Part shown: piece after piece, positions 42,434 through 51,264 of the stretch
Numbering within the stretch: the first letter of the stretch is position 1
Layout: every line of letters starts with the position of its first letter
Source of the DNA: UBA8106 sp913052135
GTDB taxonomy: Bacteria; Acidobacteriota; Vicinamibacteria; Vicinamibacterales; UBA823
NCBI GenBank assembly: GCA_913052135.1
Contig: CAJXDY010000006.1
Span: 1 to 64,000 of the forward strand
Direction: 5' to 3'
DNA length: 64,000 nt
Notes under the pieces: generated by a model
Databases searched by the model: none
Told to the model about the DNA's origin: nothing
What the model saw: the letters and a program-made list of their open reading frames with translations, nothing else
Translations under genes and position numbers: made by a program

Positions 42434-44089
42434 TCATATTCGTACTAAGTCAGCACTTTTTATAGCCGGATTCGCTAATAGTGTCTTGATTACCGTACCA
42501 TCAGGTTTTAGTTTTTCAGTGTGTGTTGATTCATCGATATTCACGACGGCGACGGCTCCTGTTGAATCACGACCGAGAGCGAATTGTGCAATATTTATGC
42601 CATGTTCTCCAAGGACCGCACCTATAGTACCAACGACACCTGGTTCGTCGAGATTACGGATTACTATGCTGGTTCCTTCGATGGACGCTTCAATTTCAAC
42701 ACCGTCGAGGAGCACAACCCGAGGACCACCCTGCTCGAAGAGGGCACCCTCAACCCATAACTGTCCAAGGGAAGTCTCAAGTCTCACGGCTAAAAGACTG
42801 GTGAAATCTCGAGGTCGGGTACTATGCGATTCAATTACCTCTACATTGCGGTCCCGAGCTAATGCGCGCGCATTAATTAATGAAACGGTTGTTGACAGCA
42901 TTGTCTTGAAAAGTCCCATCAATACAGCACCGACAAGTAGCTCGTTTTTTCCCGTTGCCAATTCACCGTAATATCGGATACTCACGGTTTTAATGCGGCC
43001 TTTTGCTAGTTGTGCCACGAAAGCACCAATCTTTTGAGCCAAGTTGACGAACGGTTGTAAGCGCTGGGTCTCTTCAGGTGTAATTGCTGGAAAATTAACA
43101 GCATTACGGATGATACCTAAGCGAAGGTAGTCTCTGACACTAGCGGCAGCCTCTACACCGACGAGCTCTTGGGCCTCTTCGGTAGAACCAGCAATATGTG
43201 GAGTAGCCACCACCTCTGGTAATGTCGTGAGACGGGTTTCGGCTGGAGGTTCTTGAGAGAAAACATCAAGTCCGGCGCCACCGATGTGTCCTGATTCTAT
43301 AGCATCAGCCAGCGCGGCCTCGTCAATTAGACTACCACGAGCAGTGTTGATTAATCGCAAACCAGGCTTGCATTTACTAAGTCGATCCGCATCAAACATG
43401 TTGAATGTGTCAACACTGGATGGCACGTGTAAACTCAAAAAATCTGACTGTGCGCATAACTCGTCGAGAGATACCAACTCCACGTTGAGATTTCTTGCTA
43501 TCTCTTCAGAAATATAGGGATCGTGGGCTAGGACCCTCATACCGAAGGCTTGTGCTCGAGACGTGACTTCCTGTCCAATTCGGCCTAGCCCGACAAGGCC
43601 CAAGGTTTTCCGCCAAAGCTCAGTTCCTAGCAGTTCTTGCTTTGTCCATGCGCCCCTCTTCATATCAGCGTCGGCTCGTGCTATGGATCGTCCCAGTGTC
43701 AATATTAAGGCGCAGGTGTGTTCTGCAACACTGATGCTGTTAGCGCCTGGTGAATTCAGTACGAGAATACCGAGTTCACTTGCTGTCTTGAGGTCGATGT
43801 TGTCGACCCCTGTGCCAGCCCGTGCAACGACTTTGAGATGGGGCGCTGAAGACAGCAGAGCGGAGTCTACTTGTGTGGCACTTCGAATTATCAGGCCTTC
43901 CGCATCTCTCAAGCTATTAACGAGTTCATCTTGAGACGATCCGGTGAACACTTCAACCTGCCATCCTTCTTGGTGTAACAAATCCGTAACCGAATTTGAG
44001 AGTCCATCGACGATGACGATTTTTGGAGTTTGTCCGGCTTTGGTGGTGTCAGTCGGGATATTTCCGCCTACTTTTTCATCATTAGTCAT
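42434..44089 (-). CDS. serA: D-3-phosphoglycerate dehydrogenase
   Basis: 551 residues, the long form. It starts serine synthesis by oxidising 3-phosphoglycerate. Catalytic residues lie in ARAGTGVDNID, NAD binding in LGLVGLGRIGQEVTSRAQAFG near 163, LINTARGSLIDEAALADA and the histidine in ATPHIAGSTEEAQE near 305. Then comes an intervening (ASB) domain and a C-terminal ACT domain (VGTIGAVLGEHGINIAQFALGR), the likely serine-feedback module. It overlaps the upstream cytochrome c gene by eight bases. Confidence 0.96.
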   Translation of the reverse strand: MTNDEKVGGNIPTDTTKAGQTPKIVIVDGLSNSVTDLLHQEGWQVEVFTGSSQDELVNSLRDAEGLIIRSATQVDSALLSSAPHLKVVARAGTGVDNIDLKTASELGILVLNSPGANSISVAEHTCALILTLGRSIARADADMKRGAWTKQELLGTELWRKTLGLVGLGRIGQEVTSRAQAFGMRVLAHDPYISEEIARNLNVELVSLDELCAQSDFLSLHVPSSVDTFNMFDADRLSKCKPGLRLINTARGSLIDEAALADAIESGHIGGAGLDVFSQEPPAETRLTTLPEVVATPHIAGSTEEAQELVGVEAAASVRDYLRLGIIRNAVNFPAITPEETQRLQPFVNLAQKIGAFVAQLAKGRIKTVSIRYYGELATGKNELLVGAVLMGLFKTMLSTTVSLINARALARDRNVEVIESHSTRPRDFTSLLAVRLETSLGQLWVEGALFEQGGPRVVLLDGVEIEASIEGTSIVIRNLDEPGVVGTIGAVLGEHGINIAQFALGRDSTGAVAVVNIDESTHTEKLKPDGTVIKTLLANPAIKSADLVRI

Positions 44090-44516
44090 AATTTGGAGGT
44101 GAAGATTGCGTACCTAGTGTCCGGATATAATTGACGAGGTTTTGTAATTCCGCTGCATCGAATTTACTGTCGTACCCTCGCATTCCTGTTCGCGTGCCGT
44201 TGCGGATAACGGTTATAAGATCTTCATCAGTTCCACCCATGCTCCAGACATCATCGGTTAGGTCAGATGGAGGTTCCCTGACGAGACCTGCAAGTGGACC
44301 ATCACCGGAACCGGATTCACCGTGGCAATCAGCGCACCATTCGATGTACGACCGTTTACCATCTTCTATCGACTCGTCAGTGCTTGATTCCGTTCTGTCG
44401 GGTGAGCTTTCTTGCAAGACCATTGTTTGCTTCATAGCAAACGTCTCTGTTCGAAGGACAGAGAGATACAGCGCTAGAGGTGCTACTAGAACTGAAAAAA
44501 ATAACTTCTTTATCAC
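44082..44516 (-). CDS. small mono-haem cytochrome c
   Basis: 144 residues with an N-terminal hydrophobic signal or anchor (LFFSVLVAPLALYLSVL) and a Ser/Thr/Glu-rich linker. The class-I c domain has the haem site CADCH near 72 and a likely methionine ligand in TRTGMRGY. It should be periplasmic and accept electrons, perhaps from the quinol oxidase complex coded 9 kb away. It is upstream of and overlapping serA, an odd pairing. Start GTG 44516. Confidence 0.85.
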   Translation of the reverse strand: MIKKLFFSVLVAPLALYLSVLRTETFAMKQTMVLQESSPDRTESSTDESIEDGKRSYIEWCADCHGESGSGDGPLAGLVREPPSDLTDDVWSMGGTDEDLITVIRNGTRTGMRGYDSKFDAAELQNLVNYIRTLGTQSSPPNYD

Positions 44517-44604
44517 CTATTGAGGCCTTGGCTTCTTCGGAACCCTGAGAAAGGATTAACGGGTCGACGTAAATACATGGCCGTACACTCCGGAATGCTT
44601 ACAG

Positions 44605-44610
44605 TATAAT
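44605..44610 (+). promoter_or_regulatory. TATAAT -10-like element in the cyt c / icd gap
   Basis: A perfect TATAAT at 44605-44610 in the 329-base divergent gap. No convincing -35 sits 16-18 bases upstream, so activity is uncertain. It would give icd a leader of about 225 bases that includes the palindromes and DnaA boxes described separately. Confidence 0.35.
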
Positions 44611-44655
44611 GTGAGTTAAGAGTTGGTATCGACCTTTGCTCAATGCATCTCGTTC

Positions 44656-44670
44656 GCACCATAGTGGTGC
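44656..44670. repeat. inverted repeat GCACCA-TAG-TGGTGC
   Basis: A perfect 6-bp palindrome with a 3-base centre, in the divergent gap upstream of icd. It could be an operator half-site pair for a dimeric regulator or a small RNA hairpin. No matching copy was noticed elsewhere in the window. Confidence 0.4.
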
Positions 44671-44721
44671 AAACCGCAGGAACATCCCTTATTGAAGTGG
44701 TGATTGACCTTGGACGTTAGG

Positions 44722-44756
44722 TTTTCCACAGGGTTTTCCACAGAATCTGTGAACAT
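44722..44756 (+). promoter_or_regulatory. tandem DnaA-box pair with an inverted third half-match
   Basis: TTTTCCACA occurs at 44722-44730 and 44734-44742; both fit the consensus TTWTNCACA exactly and are spaced 12 bases start to start. TGTGAACAT at 44748-44756 is the reverse complement of a box with two mismatches. The cluster sits where gene direction switches from minus (to the left) to plus (to the right). It may be part of a replication origin, a DnaA-titration site or a DnaA-regulated promoter; no dnaA or dnaN gene is in the window. Confidence 0.45.
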
Positions 44757-44766
44757 TTCAAGTTGT

Positions 44767-44778
44767 CTGACGGGTCAG
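44767..44778. repeat. inverted repeat CTGAC-GG-GTCAG
   Basis: A perfect 5-bp palindrome with a 2-base centre, 11 bases after the DnaA-box cluster and about 68 bases before the icd start. The size suits an operator for a dimeric transcription factor controlling icd and the TCA genes. Confidence 0.4.
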
Positions 44779-44845
44779 TGACCTAAAGTGCAGAACCAAC
44801 CCTATGAACGCTAACGGTACCTCGTAATTGGATCACTAATAACTT

Positions 44846-46081
44846 ATGTCTGAACCAACCAAAACTACGCCGGACTCAGAAGGCGAAGAGATTACTTGGC
44901 AAAACGGTACACTGGTGGTCCCCGACGTTCCCATCATTCCATTTATTGAAGGTGATGGTGTCGGACCTGATATCTGGCTTGCGAGCGTGCAGGTGTTTGA
45001 TGCTGCAGTGAAGCAAATATTTAATGGTCAGCGTCGTGTTGCGTGGCTAGAGGTGCTTGCTGGTGAAAAGGCAAACGCAGAGTTGGGTGAATGGTTGCCT
45101 GCTGAAACAATCGAGGCGATCAGAAACTATAAAGTCGCAATAAAAGGACCGCTTACGACACCGGTTGGCGGTGGAATTAGGAGTCTAAACGTAACTTTAC
45201 GTCAGGTTTTAGACCTTTTTGCTTGTGTGCGGCCAGTTCGGTACTTTGCTGGAACGCCAGCACCGGTTCGTCATCCAGAACGCATGAATGTAGTGATTTT
45301 TCGCGAAAACACTGAGGATGTTTATGCCGGGATCGAGTGGGCACGGGGTACACCGGAGGCAGAGAAAATTATTGAGTTTCTTTCGAATGAGATGGGGTGT
45401 CGGATACGGCCTGACTCCGGAATTGGCGTAAAGCCAATGTCTGAGTTTGCTTCGCAGCGGCTGGTGCGCAAAGCGCTCCAGTACGCTGTAGCGAATGGCC
45501 GCAAGACTCTCACTTTGGTCCACAAGGGAAATATTATGAAGTTTACGGAGGGTGCCTTTCGGGACTGGGGTTACGAATTAGCGGAAAAAGAATTTGCCGA
45601 GCAGATTGTGACCGAGCAAGCAGTTTCAGGTGGCGCGGCCCGTAAAGGAAAAATTTTGGTGAATGACCGAATCGCGGATAGTGTTTTTCAGCAGGTTTTG
45701 ACTCGAACTGATGACTACGATGTTTTTGCCACCCCAAATCTCAATGGTGACTATCTTTCTGATGCGTGTGCTGCACAAGTTGGAGGACTAGGAATGGCGC
45801 CTGGTGCGAACATTGGTGACGAGATGGCTTGCTTTGAAGCGACACATGGCACCGCACCGAAATATGCTGGTAAGGACGTCATTAATCCAAGTTCGGTAAT
45901 CCTTTCAGGAGCCATGATGTTCCGGCATCTGGGGTGGGGTGGGGTTGCGGATCTAATTGAATCTGGACTTGGGCGAACTATTCTCCAGAAAAAGGTGACC
46001 TATGATTTAGCCCGCCAGATGAAAAAGCCCAGCAAGTTGAAAACTTCCCAGTTTGCCGAGGCAATCATCAACAATTATTAA
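44846..46081 (+). CDS. icd: NADP-dependent isocitrate dehydrogenase
   Basis: 411 residues. It oxidises isocitrate to 2-oxoglutarate. IPFIEGDGVGPDIW near 31, KGPLTTPVGGGIRSLNVTLR near 98 (phosphorylatable serine in the active loop), IFRENTEDVYAGIEWA, LVHKGNIMKFTEGAFRDWGYE and GTAPKYAGKDVINPSSVILS near 343 are all typical of the bacterial homodimeric enzyme. First gene of the TCA operon icd-mdh-sucC-sucD-korA-korB. Confidence 0.96.
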   Translation: MSEPTKTTPDSEGEEITWQNGTLVVPDVPIIPFIEGDGVGPDIWLASVQVFDAAVKQIFNGQRRVAWLEVLAGEKANAELGEWLPAETIEAIRNYKVAIKGPLTTPVGGGIRSLNVTLRQVLDLFACVRPVRYFAGTPAPVRHPERMNVVIFRENTEDVYAGIEWARGTPEAEKIIEFLSNEMGCRIRPDSGIGVKPMSEFASQRLVRKALQYAVANGRKTLTLVHKGNIMKFTEGAFRDWGYELAEKEFAEQIVTEQAVSGGAARKGKILVNDRIADSVFQQVLTRTDDYDVFATPNLNGDYLSDACAAQVGGLGMAPGANIGDEMACFEATHGTAPKYAGKDVINPSSVILSGAMMFRHLGWGGVADLIESGLGRTILQKKVTYDLARQMKKPSKLKTSQFAEAIINNY

Positions 46082-46138
46082 GACACTTCTGAAGGTCTTA
46101 TTTCTACAAGAATTACTAATTCGTGAGGGGTGTTAGTT

Positions 46139-47065
46139 ATGAATCGCAAAGTTACCGTCATCGGATCCGGTCACGTTGGTGCGACGGCCGCTCGAGGAAT
46201 TGCTGATAAGGAACTAGCCGATGTCGTACTCCTCGACATACTGGAAGGTGTGCCGCAGGGCAAGGCCCTTGACATGCTCGAAGCGTGCCCACTCGAAGGG
46301 TCTGACTCTCATATATTAGGTACGAATGATTACGCAGATACAGCTGGCTCTGACATTGTTGTGATCACAGCTGGATTGGCACGAAAACCCGGGATGAGTC
46401 GTGATGACCTGTTGATGAAGAATCATGCCATTATAAAATCGGTTACCGAGCAGGTAGTTATTCATTCCCCGGACTGTATCATCATGCCAGTTACGAATCC
46501 GCTTGACGCTATGTGTCAGGTGGTTTATCGCGTGAGTAAGTTTCCTCGTGAACGTGTCATTGGTATGGCTGGTGTTTTAGATTCAGCGAGGATGCGGACG
46601 TTTATAGCTAGCGAACTTAATGTGTCGGTAGAGAATACTCACGTATTCGTATTGGGGGGGCATGGTGACACGATGGTTCCGTTACCTCGTTATTCGACCG
46701 TAGCGGGTGTTCCCATAACAGAACTCCTTGATTCGAAAACGATTGACCGCATCGTCAAGCGAACTGCTAGCGGGGGAGCAGAGATTGTAAAGTTGCTAGG
46801 CACAGGTAGTGCATATTACGCGCCAGGATCGGCCATCGTTGAGATGGTTGATGCAATTCTTAAAGATAAAAAGAAAATTTTACCATGTGCAGTGTTTCTG
46901 CAGGGTGAATATGGGATTCACGATTTATTTATTGGTGTGCCTGTCAAGCTTGGTTCTCAAGGTGTCGAGGAGATAGTTAAGGTTACCCTCAACGCAGCGG
47001 AACAAGCAGCCCTTGCGAAGTCCGCGGCTGCTGTGAAAGAACTCGTCGATGTGCTCAAAATCTAA
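46139..47065 (+). CDS. mdh: malate dehydrogenase (LDH-like type)
   Basis: 308 residues from ATG 46139, with GAGGGG upstream. It oxidises malate to oxaloacetate. KVTVIGSGHVGATAARGIADKEL, LDILEGVPQGKALDM, TAGLARKPGMSRDDLL, VTNPLDAMCQVVY and FVLGGHGDTMVPLPRYSTVAG are the family blocks. The arginine in ARKPGMSRDDL and the lack of an LDH glutamine fit malate specificity. Confidence 0.96.
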   Translation: MNRKVTVIGSGHVGATAARGIADKELADVVLLDILEGVPQGKALDMLEACPLEGSDSHILGTNDYADTAGSDIVVITAGLARKPGMSRDDLLMKNHAIIKSVTEQVVIHSPDCIIMPVTNPLDAMCQVVYRVSKFPRERVIGMAGVLDSARMRTFIASELNVSVENTHVFVLGGHGDTMVPLPRYSTVAGVPITELLDSKTIDRIVKRTASGGAEIVKLLGTGSAYYAPGSAIVEMVDAILKDKKKILPCAVFLQGEYGIHDLFIGVPVKLGSQGVEEIVKVTLNAAEQAALAKSAAAVKELVDVLKI

Positions 47066-47089
47066 GCACTGAGATTCTAGGACAAAAAT

Positions 47090-48262
47090 TTGAAACTTCA
47101 CGAATATCAAGCAAAGGCTCTCCTTGCAAGTCAAGGAGTGTCGGTGCCTCGGGGAGCAGTGGCGTTTACCCCAGGGGAGTCTAAGCAAATTGCTCAAGAA
47201 CTGGGAACTGCAACGCTCGTTGTGAAGGCGCAGATTCATGCTGGAGGTCGTGGTAAGGGTGGTGGAGTGCAAGTTGTCCGGGGTATGAATGAGGTGGAAA
47301 GTGCCGCAGGCAAGATGCTGGGTTCATGTCTCGTCACCCACCAAACTGGACCTGGAGGACGAACGGTCTCTCGTGTCTTGATAGAAGAGGGACTTGACAT
47401 TACGAAGGAGCTTTACCTCAGCCTTTTACTGGATCGAAGTCAAGAGTGTCTCGTGATGATAGCTAGTTCAGCTGGTGGGATCGATATCGAGAAGGTAGCA
47501 GCGGACTCTCCCGAGTTGATTACGCGGGAAAGCATTCGTCTTGAAACCGGTGTGTCAGATGTTCAAGCGAGACAATTAAGCGCAGCTTTGGGTTTTGATG
47601 AGTCACAGTTCAACACTGCGGCTCAGGTAATGAGGGCTGTGTACGATACCTACACAACCAATGACGCGACCTTAGTCGAGATTAATCCGCTGATTGTAAC
47701 TGGATCTGGCCGAGTAGTTGCGCTAGACGCGAAGATCACGCTCGATGATAATGCACTTTTTAGACATGCAAATCTTATTGAGTTGCGTGACATAGATGAA
47801 GAAGAAACGTTAGAAATTGAGGCTTCAAAGCATTCACTTAGTTATATCCGACTTAATGGGAATATAGGTTGCATGGTGAATGGCGCCGGTCTTGCTATGG
47901 CCACAATGGACATAATTAAATTCGCGGGTGGTGAGCCGGCCAATTTTCTAGATGTTGGTGGAGGGGCTAACGCAGGACAAATCCATGCAGCGTTCAAGAT
48001 TTTGATAAGCGATGAAAATGTCACTGCCGTACTTATTAATATTTTTGGTGGAATTTTACGATGTGATGTATTGGCTAAAGGTGTTATTGCAGCAGTCCGT
48101 GGATTAGAGGTGCGTGTTCCTATTGTCGTCCGGATGGAGGGCACTAACGTTGATCAAGGTCGCGAACTGCTGAAGGATAGCGGATTGAATTTTTCCACCG
48201 CCTCAACTATGGCCGAGGCTGCCGATCACGTTGTTGCACTCGCAGCGAAGGCTGAGGCCTAG
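47090..48262 (+). CDS. sucC: succinyl-CoA synthetase beta subunit
   Basis: 390 residues from a TTG. With SucD it converts succinyl-CoA to succinate with NTP formation. KLHEYQAKALLASQGV, VVKAQIHAGGRGKGGGVQVV near 45-65 (ATP grasp), IEINPL-type VEINPLIV near 197, and NGAGLAMATMDIIKFAGGEPANFLDVGGGA-type region near 264 mark the family. The sucD ATG begins two bases after the stop. Confidence 0.96.
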   Translation: MKLHEYQAKALLASQGVSVPRGAVAFTPGESKQIAQELGTATLVVKAQIHAGGRGKGGGVQVVRGMNEVESAAGKMLGSCLVTHQTGPGGRTVSRVLIEEGLDITKELYLSLLLDRSQECLVMIASSAGGIDIEKVAADSPELITRESIRLETGVSDVQARQLSAALGFDESQFNTAAQVMRAVYDTYTTNDATLVEINPLIVTGSGRVVALDAKITLDDNALFRHANLIELRDIDEEETLEIEASKHSLSYIRLNGNIGCMVNGAGLAMATMDIIKFAGGEPANFLDVGGGANAGQIHAAFKILISDENVTAVLINIFGGILRCDVLAKGVIAAVRGLEVRVPIVVRMEGTNVDQGRELLKDSGLNFSTASTMAEAADHVVALAAKAEA

Positions 48263-48263
48263 C

Positions 48264-49136
48264 ATGTCAATTCTCATCGATCAGACAACACGTCTAATTG
48301 TGCAAGGGCTAACTGGACGGGAGGGAACGTTTCACGCAAAGCAGTCGCAGGCTTACGGGACGGCGGTTGTGGGTGGCGTCACTCCTGGGAAAGGCGGTAA
48401 AACTCATGAGGGCTGGCCAATTTTTAACACTGTGAGAGCTGCGGTTAGTGAAACGGGAGCGAATACTTCGCTGGTATTTGTACCACCGGCGTTCGCCGCC
48501 GATGCCATTATTGAAGCAGCTGAGGCGGGTGTCCCTTTAATTGTTTGTATTACCGAAGGGATTCCAATTCTGGACATGATTCGAGCGATGAGTGTCATTG
48601 ATGACCAGGTCACTCGGCTCATTGGTCCGAATTGTCCTGGACTGATTTCACCAGGGCAAAGCAAGGTCGGTATTATTCCAGGTCATATTTGCAGTAAGGG
48701 GAGCGTGGGTATTATTTCGAGAAGTGGAACCCTAACCTATGAAGCTATTCATCAGATAACTAGTTTAGGGTTGGGCCAGTCAACCTGTGTTGGGCTCGGT
48801 GGAGACCCACTGATCGGCACATCTTTTCTTGATGCACTTGAAATGTTTCAGGTTGATGACGAAACCGAGGCTGTAGTCCTCATTGGAGAGATAGGTGGAA
48901 CAGCCGAAGAAGAGGCCGCTGCTTACATCCGGACCGGTTTCGACAAACCCGTCGTTGGTTTCATTGCTGGTCAAACGGCTCCGCCAGGTCGGAGAATGGG
49001 CCACGCCGGCGCTATTATCTCTGAAGGTAAAGGAACGGCCGTTGAGAAGATGGATGCATTAAGCGCATGTGGGGTCAGGGTTGTGACCAGTCCTGGTCTC
49101 ATTGGGGAGGCCGTGATTGAGATGCTGGCTGCTTGA
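48264..49136 (+). CDS. sucD: succinyl-CoA synthetase alpha subunit
   Basis: 290 residues from ATG 48264. QGLTGREGTFHAKQSQAYGT near 13, GVTPGKGGKTHEGWPIFN, VPPAFAADAIIEAAEAGV, and IGPNCPGLISPGQSKVGIIPGH near 123; the phosphohistidine is in GRRMGHAGAIIS near 245. Partner of SucC. Confidence 0.96.
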   Translation: MSILIDQTTRLIVQGLTGREGTFHAKQSQAYGTAVVGGVTPGKGGKTHEGWPIFNTVRAAVSETGANTSLVFVPPAFAADAIIEAAEAGVPLIVCITEGIPILDMIRAMSVIDDQVTRLIGPNCPGLISPGQSKVGIIPGHICSKGSVGIISRSGTLTYEAIHQITSLGLGQSTCVGLGGDPLIGTSFLDALEMFQVDDETEAVVLIGEIGGTAEEEAAAYIRTGFDKPVVGFIAGQTAPPGRRMGHAGAIISEGKGTAVEKMDALSACGVRVVTSPGLIGEAVIEMLAA

Positions 49137-49203
49137 GGCCTTCACCCCATGGTAGTTTTGGCAAAAACATTTATCCAAAACTCACAAAGCGATGCCCAAG
49201 CCG

Positions 49204-49212
49204 TGTTATACT
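49204..49212 (+). promoter_or_regulatory. extended -10 promoter element upstream of korA
   Basis: TGTTATACT at 49204-49212 is a TGn-TATACT extended -10 without a good -35, inside the 197-base gap between sucD and korA. It may allow korAB to be expressed apart from the upstream TCA genes. The rest of the gap shows no named feature. Confidence 0.4.
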
Positions 49213-49333
49213 AAGTAGTTAGTAAAGGCACAGCACACTCCTGCATGATGTCTTCCGGTCCGAGGATGGTCGTTAGCTTCAAGCGGGTAATTGGGAAGGC
49301 AGCTGTCGCCGCTCTCGTGAAGGACAAATCTGA

Positions 49334-51193
49334 ATGTCGCTCCCTGACGCTGCGGTCGAGGAGACCGTAGCCCGAATGACCACCGGACAGGTTGTCAACG
49401 ATTTTAATATACAAATCTCTACGGTAAACGGGTCAGGTAGTCAAACGGCAAACCTCCTGTTAATGCGGGCCATCTTTCAGATGGGCATACCCGTTTCTGG
49501 TAAGAACCTCTTTCCATCAAATATTGCAGGTCTTCCGACTTGGTACACGATTCGTGTCAGTAAGGACGGTTACGTTGGACGTCGACGCGACGTAGATTTC
49601 TTGGTAGCTATGAACCGAGCGACGGCTCGAGACGATGTCATGGCGCTACCACCTCGCGCCGTAGTGGTCTACGACGAACCGTTAGGGCTTAATGGACTTC
49701 GCGATGACCTGAGTTTCTATCCCGTTCCATTTGACAAGTTAGTAGCTGAGGTGTGTTCAGATGCCAAGTTACGTCGGTTGGTGCGAAACGTCATTTACGA
49801 TGGCGTTCTTGCGAAGATTCTTGGCGTAGATATGGCTCAGTTAGAACTGGCCTTGAATCGACAACTAGGACGGAAAGTAAAAGCCTTGGCTCTTAATCAG
49901 GCTGCTCTCCAGGCTGGTTTTGAGTATGCCGATCAACATCTAACTAAGGAAGATAGGTTCAGCCTTGCACCAATGGATGTAACGCAAGGCAAAATTTTAA
50001 TTGATGGTAATGCTGCCGCGGCGTTGGGTGCTCTCATGGCCGGGGTGACTGTCGTAGCTTGGTATCCGATCACGCCTTCGTCTTCGCTCTGTGAAACCTT
50101 GATTGAATATCTGCGGAAGTATCGCATTGATGCTGAAACTGGTAAGGCGACATTTGCGGTTGTTCAGGCCGAGGATGAGGTGGCTGCCATAGGGATGGCT
50201 CTTGGTGCTGGCTGGTCTGGTGCGAGATCGATGACTTCAACATCCGGACCTGGTATTTCGCTGATGAGCGAGTTTGCCGGACTTGGATACTACGCAGAGG
50301 TGCCCACCGTTATATTCGATATCCAACGTGTGGGTCCGTCTACGGGATTGCCGACGCGTACCTCGCAAGGTGACATTCTAAGTACGGCTCTGTTATCGCA
50401 TGGAGATAGCAAGCATGTGCTGCTACTACCGTCGTCTGTGAAGGAGTGCTATGTGATGGCGCAACAGGCCTTTGATATAGCAGAACGTCTTCAGACACCA
50501 GTGTTTGTTATGAGTGATCTTGATCTAGGTATGAATAATTGGATGTCCGAACCGTTTGATTATCCTGAGAAGCCGATGGATCGCGGCAAGTTGCTGGATG
50601 ATGAGGTTTTGAGCAAAATTGGCAAATGGGGTCGTTATAGAGATGTAGATGGGGACGGAATTCCGTACCGAACGATTCCTGGTGATGGAATGCCGACATA
50701 CTTTTGTCGAGGTTCAGGTCATAACGAATTAGCCGAATACAGCGAGAGTGCTACGGACTATGAGGACAACCTTAAACGGTTGAATCGCAAATTTGAGACG
50801 GCACGTAAGTTAGTGCCGGGATTAGTGGTCGAGCGAGCATCAGATGGTCCAATTGGTGTGATTGCATACGGATCGTCCCATTGGTCGACCATCGAAACTT
50901 GTGATCAACTGGTTAAGATGGCAGGAGTTACTGTCGAATATGCCCGTCTGCGTGCGTATCCTTTTCATACGGACCTTGGTGAGTTCATTGATCGTCACGA
51001 GCGAATTTATGTTATTGAGCAGAACCGGGATGCGCAGTTACTAAGCTTGATGCGGATGGAGTTGTCATCATCTCGATTGGTAAAGCTAAGGAGCGTATTG
51101 CATTACAGTGGTTTACCGATCGATGCTCAAACTATTACTGAATCTGTCCTTGCACAGGAAGGGTGTGACTTGGACCCGACCGAGGAGTCTTGA
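49334..51193 (+). CDS. korA: 2-oxoglutarate:ferredoxin oxidoreductase, fused gamma-alpha subunit
   Basis: 619 residues. Residues about 25-200 are the gamma domain (NGSGSQTANLLLMRAIFQMG, SVSKDGYVG-like RVSKDGYVG), and from about 220 the alpha domain with YPITPSSSLCE near 244 and the MTSTSGPGISLMSEFAGL substrate loop near 302. Gamma-alpha fusion with a separate beta subunit is the layout of the oxygen-tolerant KorAB of actinobacteria. The enzyme makes succinyl-CoA from 2-oxoglutarate, reducing ferredoxin. korB follows 71 bases on. Confidence 0.92.
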   Translation: MSLPDAAVEETVARMTTGQVVNDFNIQISTVNGSGSQTANLLLMRAIFQMGIPVSGKNLFPSNIAGLPTWYTIRVSKDGYVGRRRDVDFLVAMNRATARDDVMALPPRAVVVYDEPLGLNGLRDDLSFYPVPFDKLVAEVCSDAKLRRLVRNVIYDGVLAKILGVDMAQLELALNRQLGRKVKALALNQAALQAGFEYADQHLTKEDRFSLAPMDVTQGKILIDGNAAAALGALMAGVTVVAWYPITPSSSLCETLIEYLRKYRIDAETGKATFAVVQAEDEVAAIGMALGAGWSGARSMTSTSGPGISLMSEFAGLGYYAEVPTVIFDIQRVGPSTGLPTRTSQGDILSTALLSHGDSKHVLLLPSSVKECYVMAQQAFDIAERLQTPVFVMSDLDLGMNNWMSEPFDYPEKPMDRGKLLDDEVLSKIGKWGRYRDVDGDGIPYRTIPGDGMPTYFCRGSGHNELAEYSESATDYEDNLKRLNRKFETARKLVPGLVVERASDGPIGVIAYGSSHWSTIETCDQLVKMAGVTVEYARLRAYPFHTDLGEFIDRHERIYVIEQNRDAQLLSLMRMELSSSRLVKLRSVLHYSGLPIDAQTITESVLAQEGCDLDPTEES

Positions 51194-51264
51194 ATCGTGG
51201 TCGATTGCAGTTTTAGTGACTAGGTTGCCGAAGTGCGCGGTTGCGTTAATTGAGAAGGGTAACG

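Noticed and set aside
44704..44709. TTGACC as a -35 for icd
   Set aside because: No -10 hexamer occurs at 16-18 bases; the region is occupied by the DnaA-box matches.
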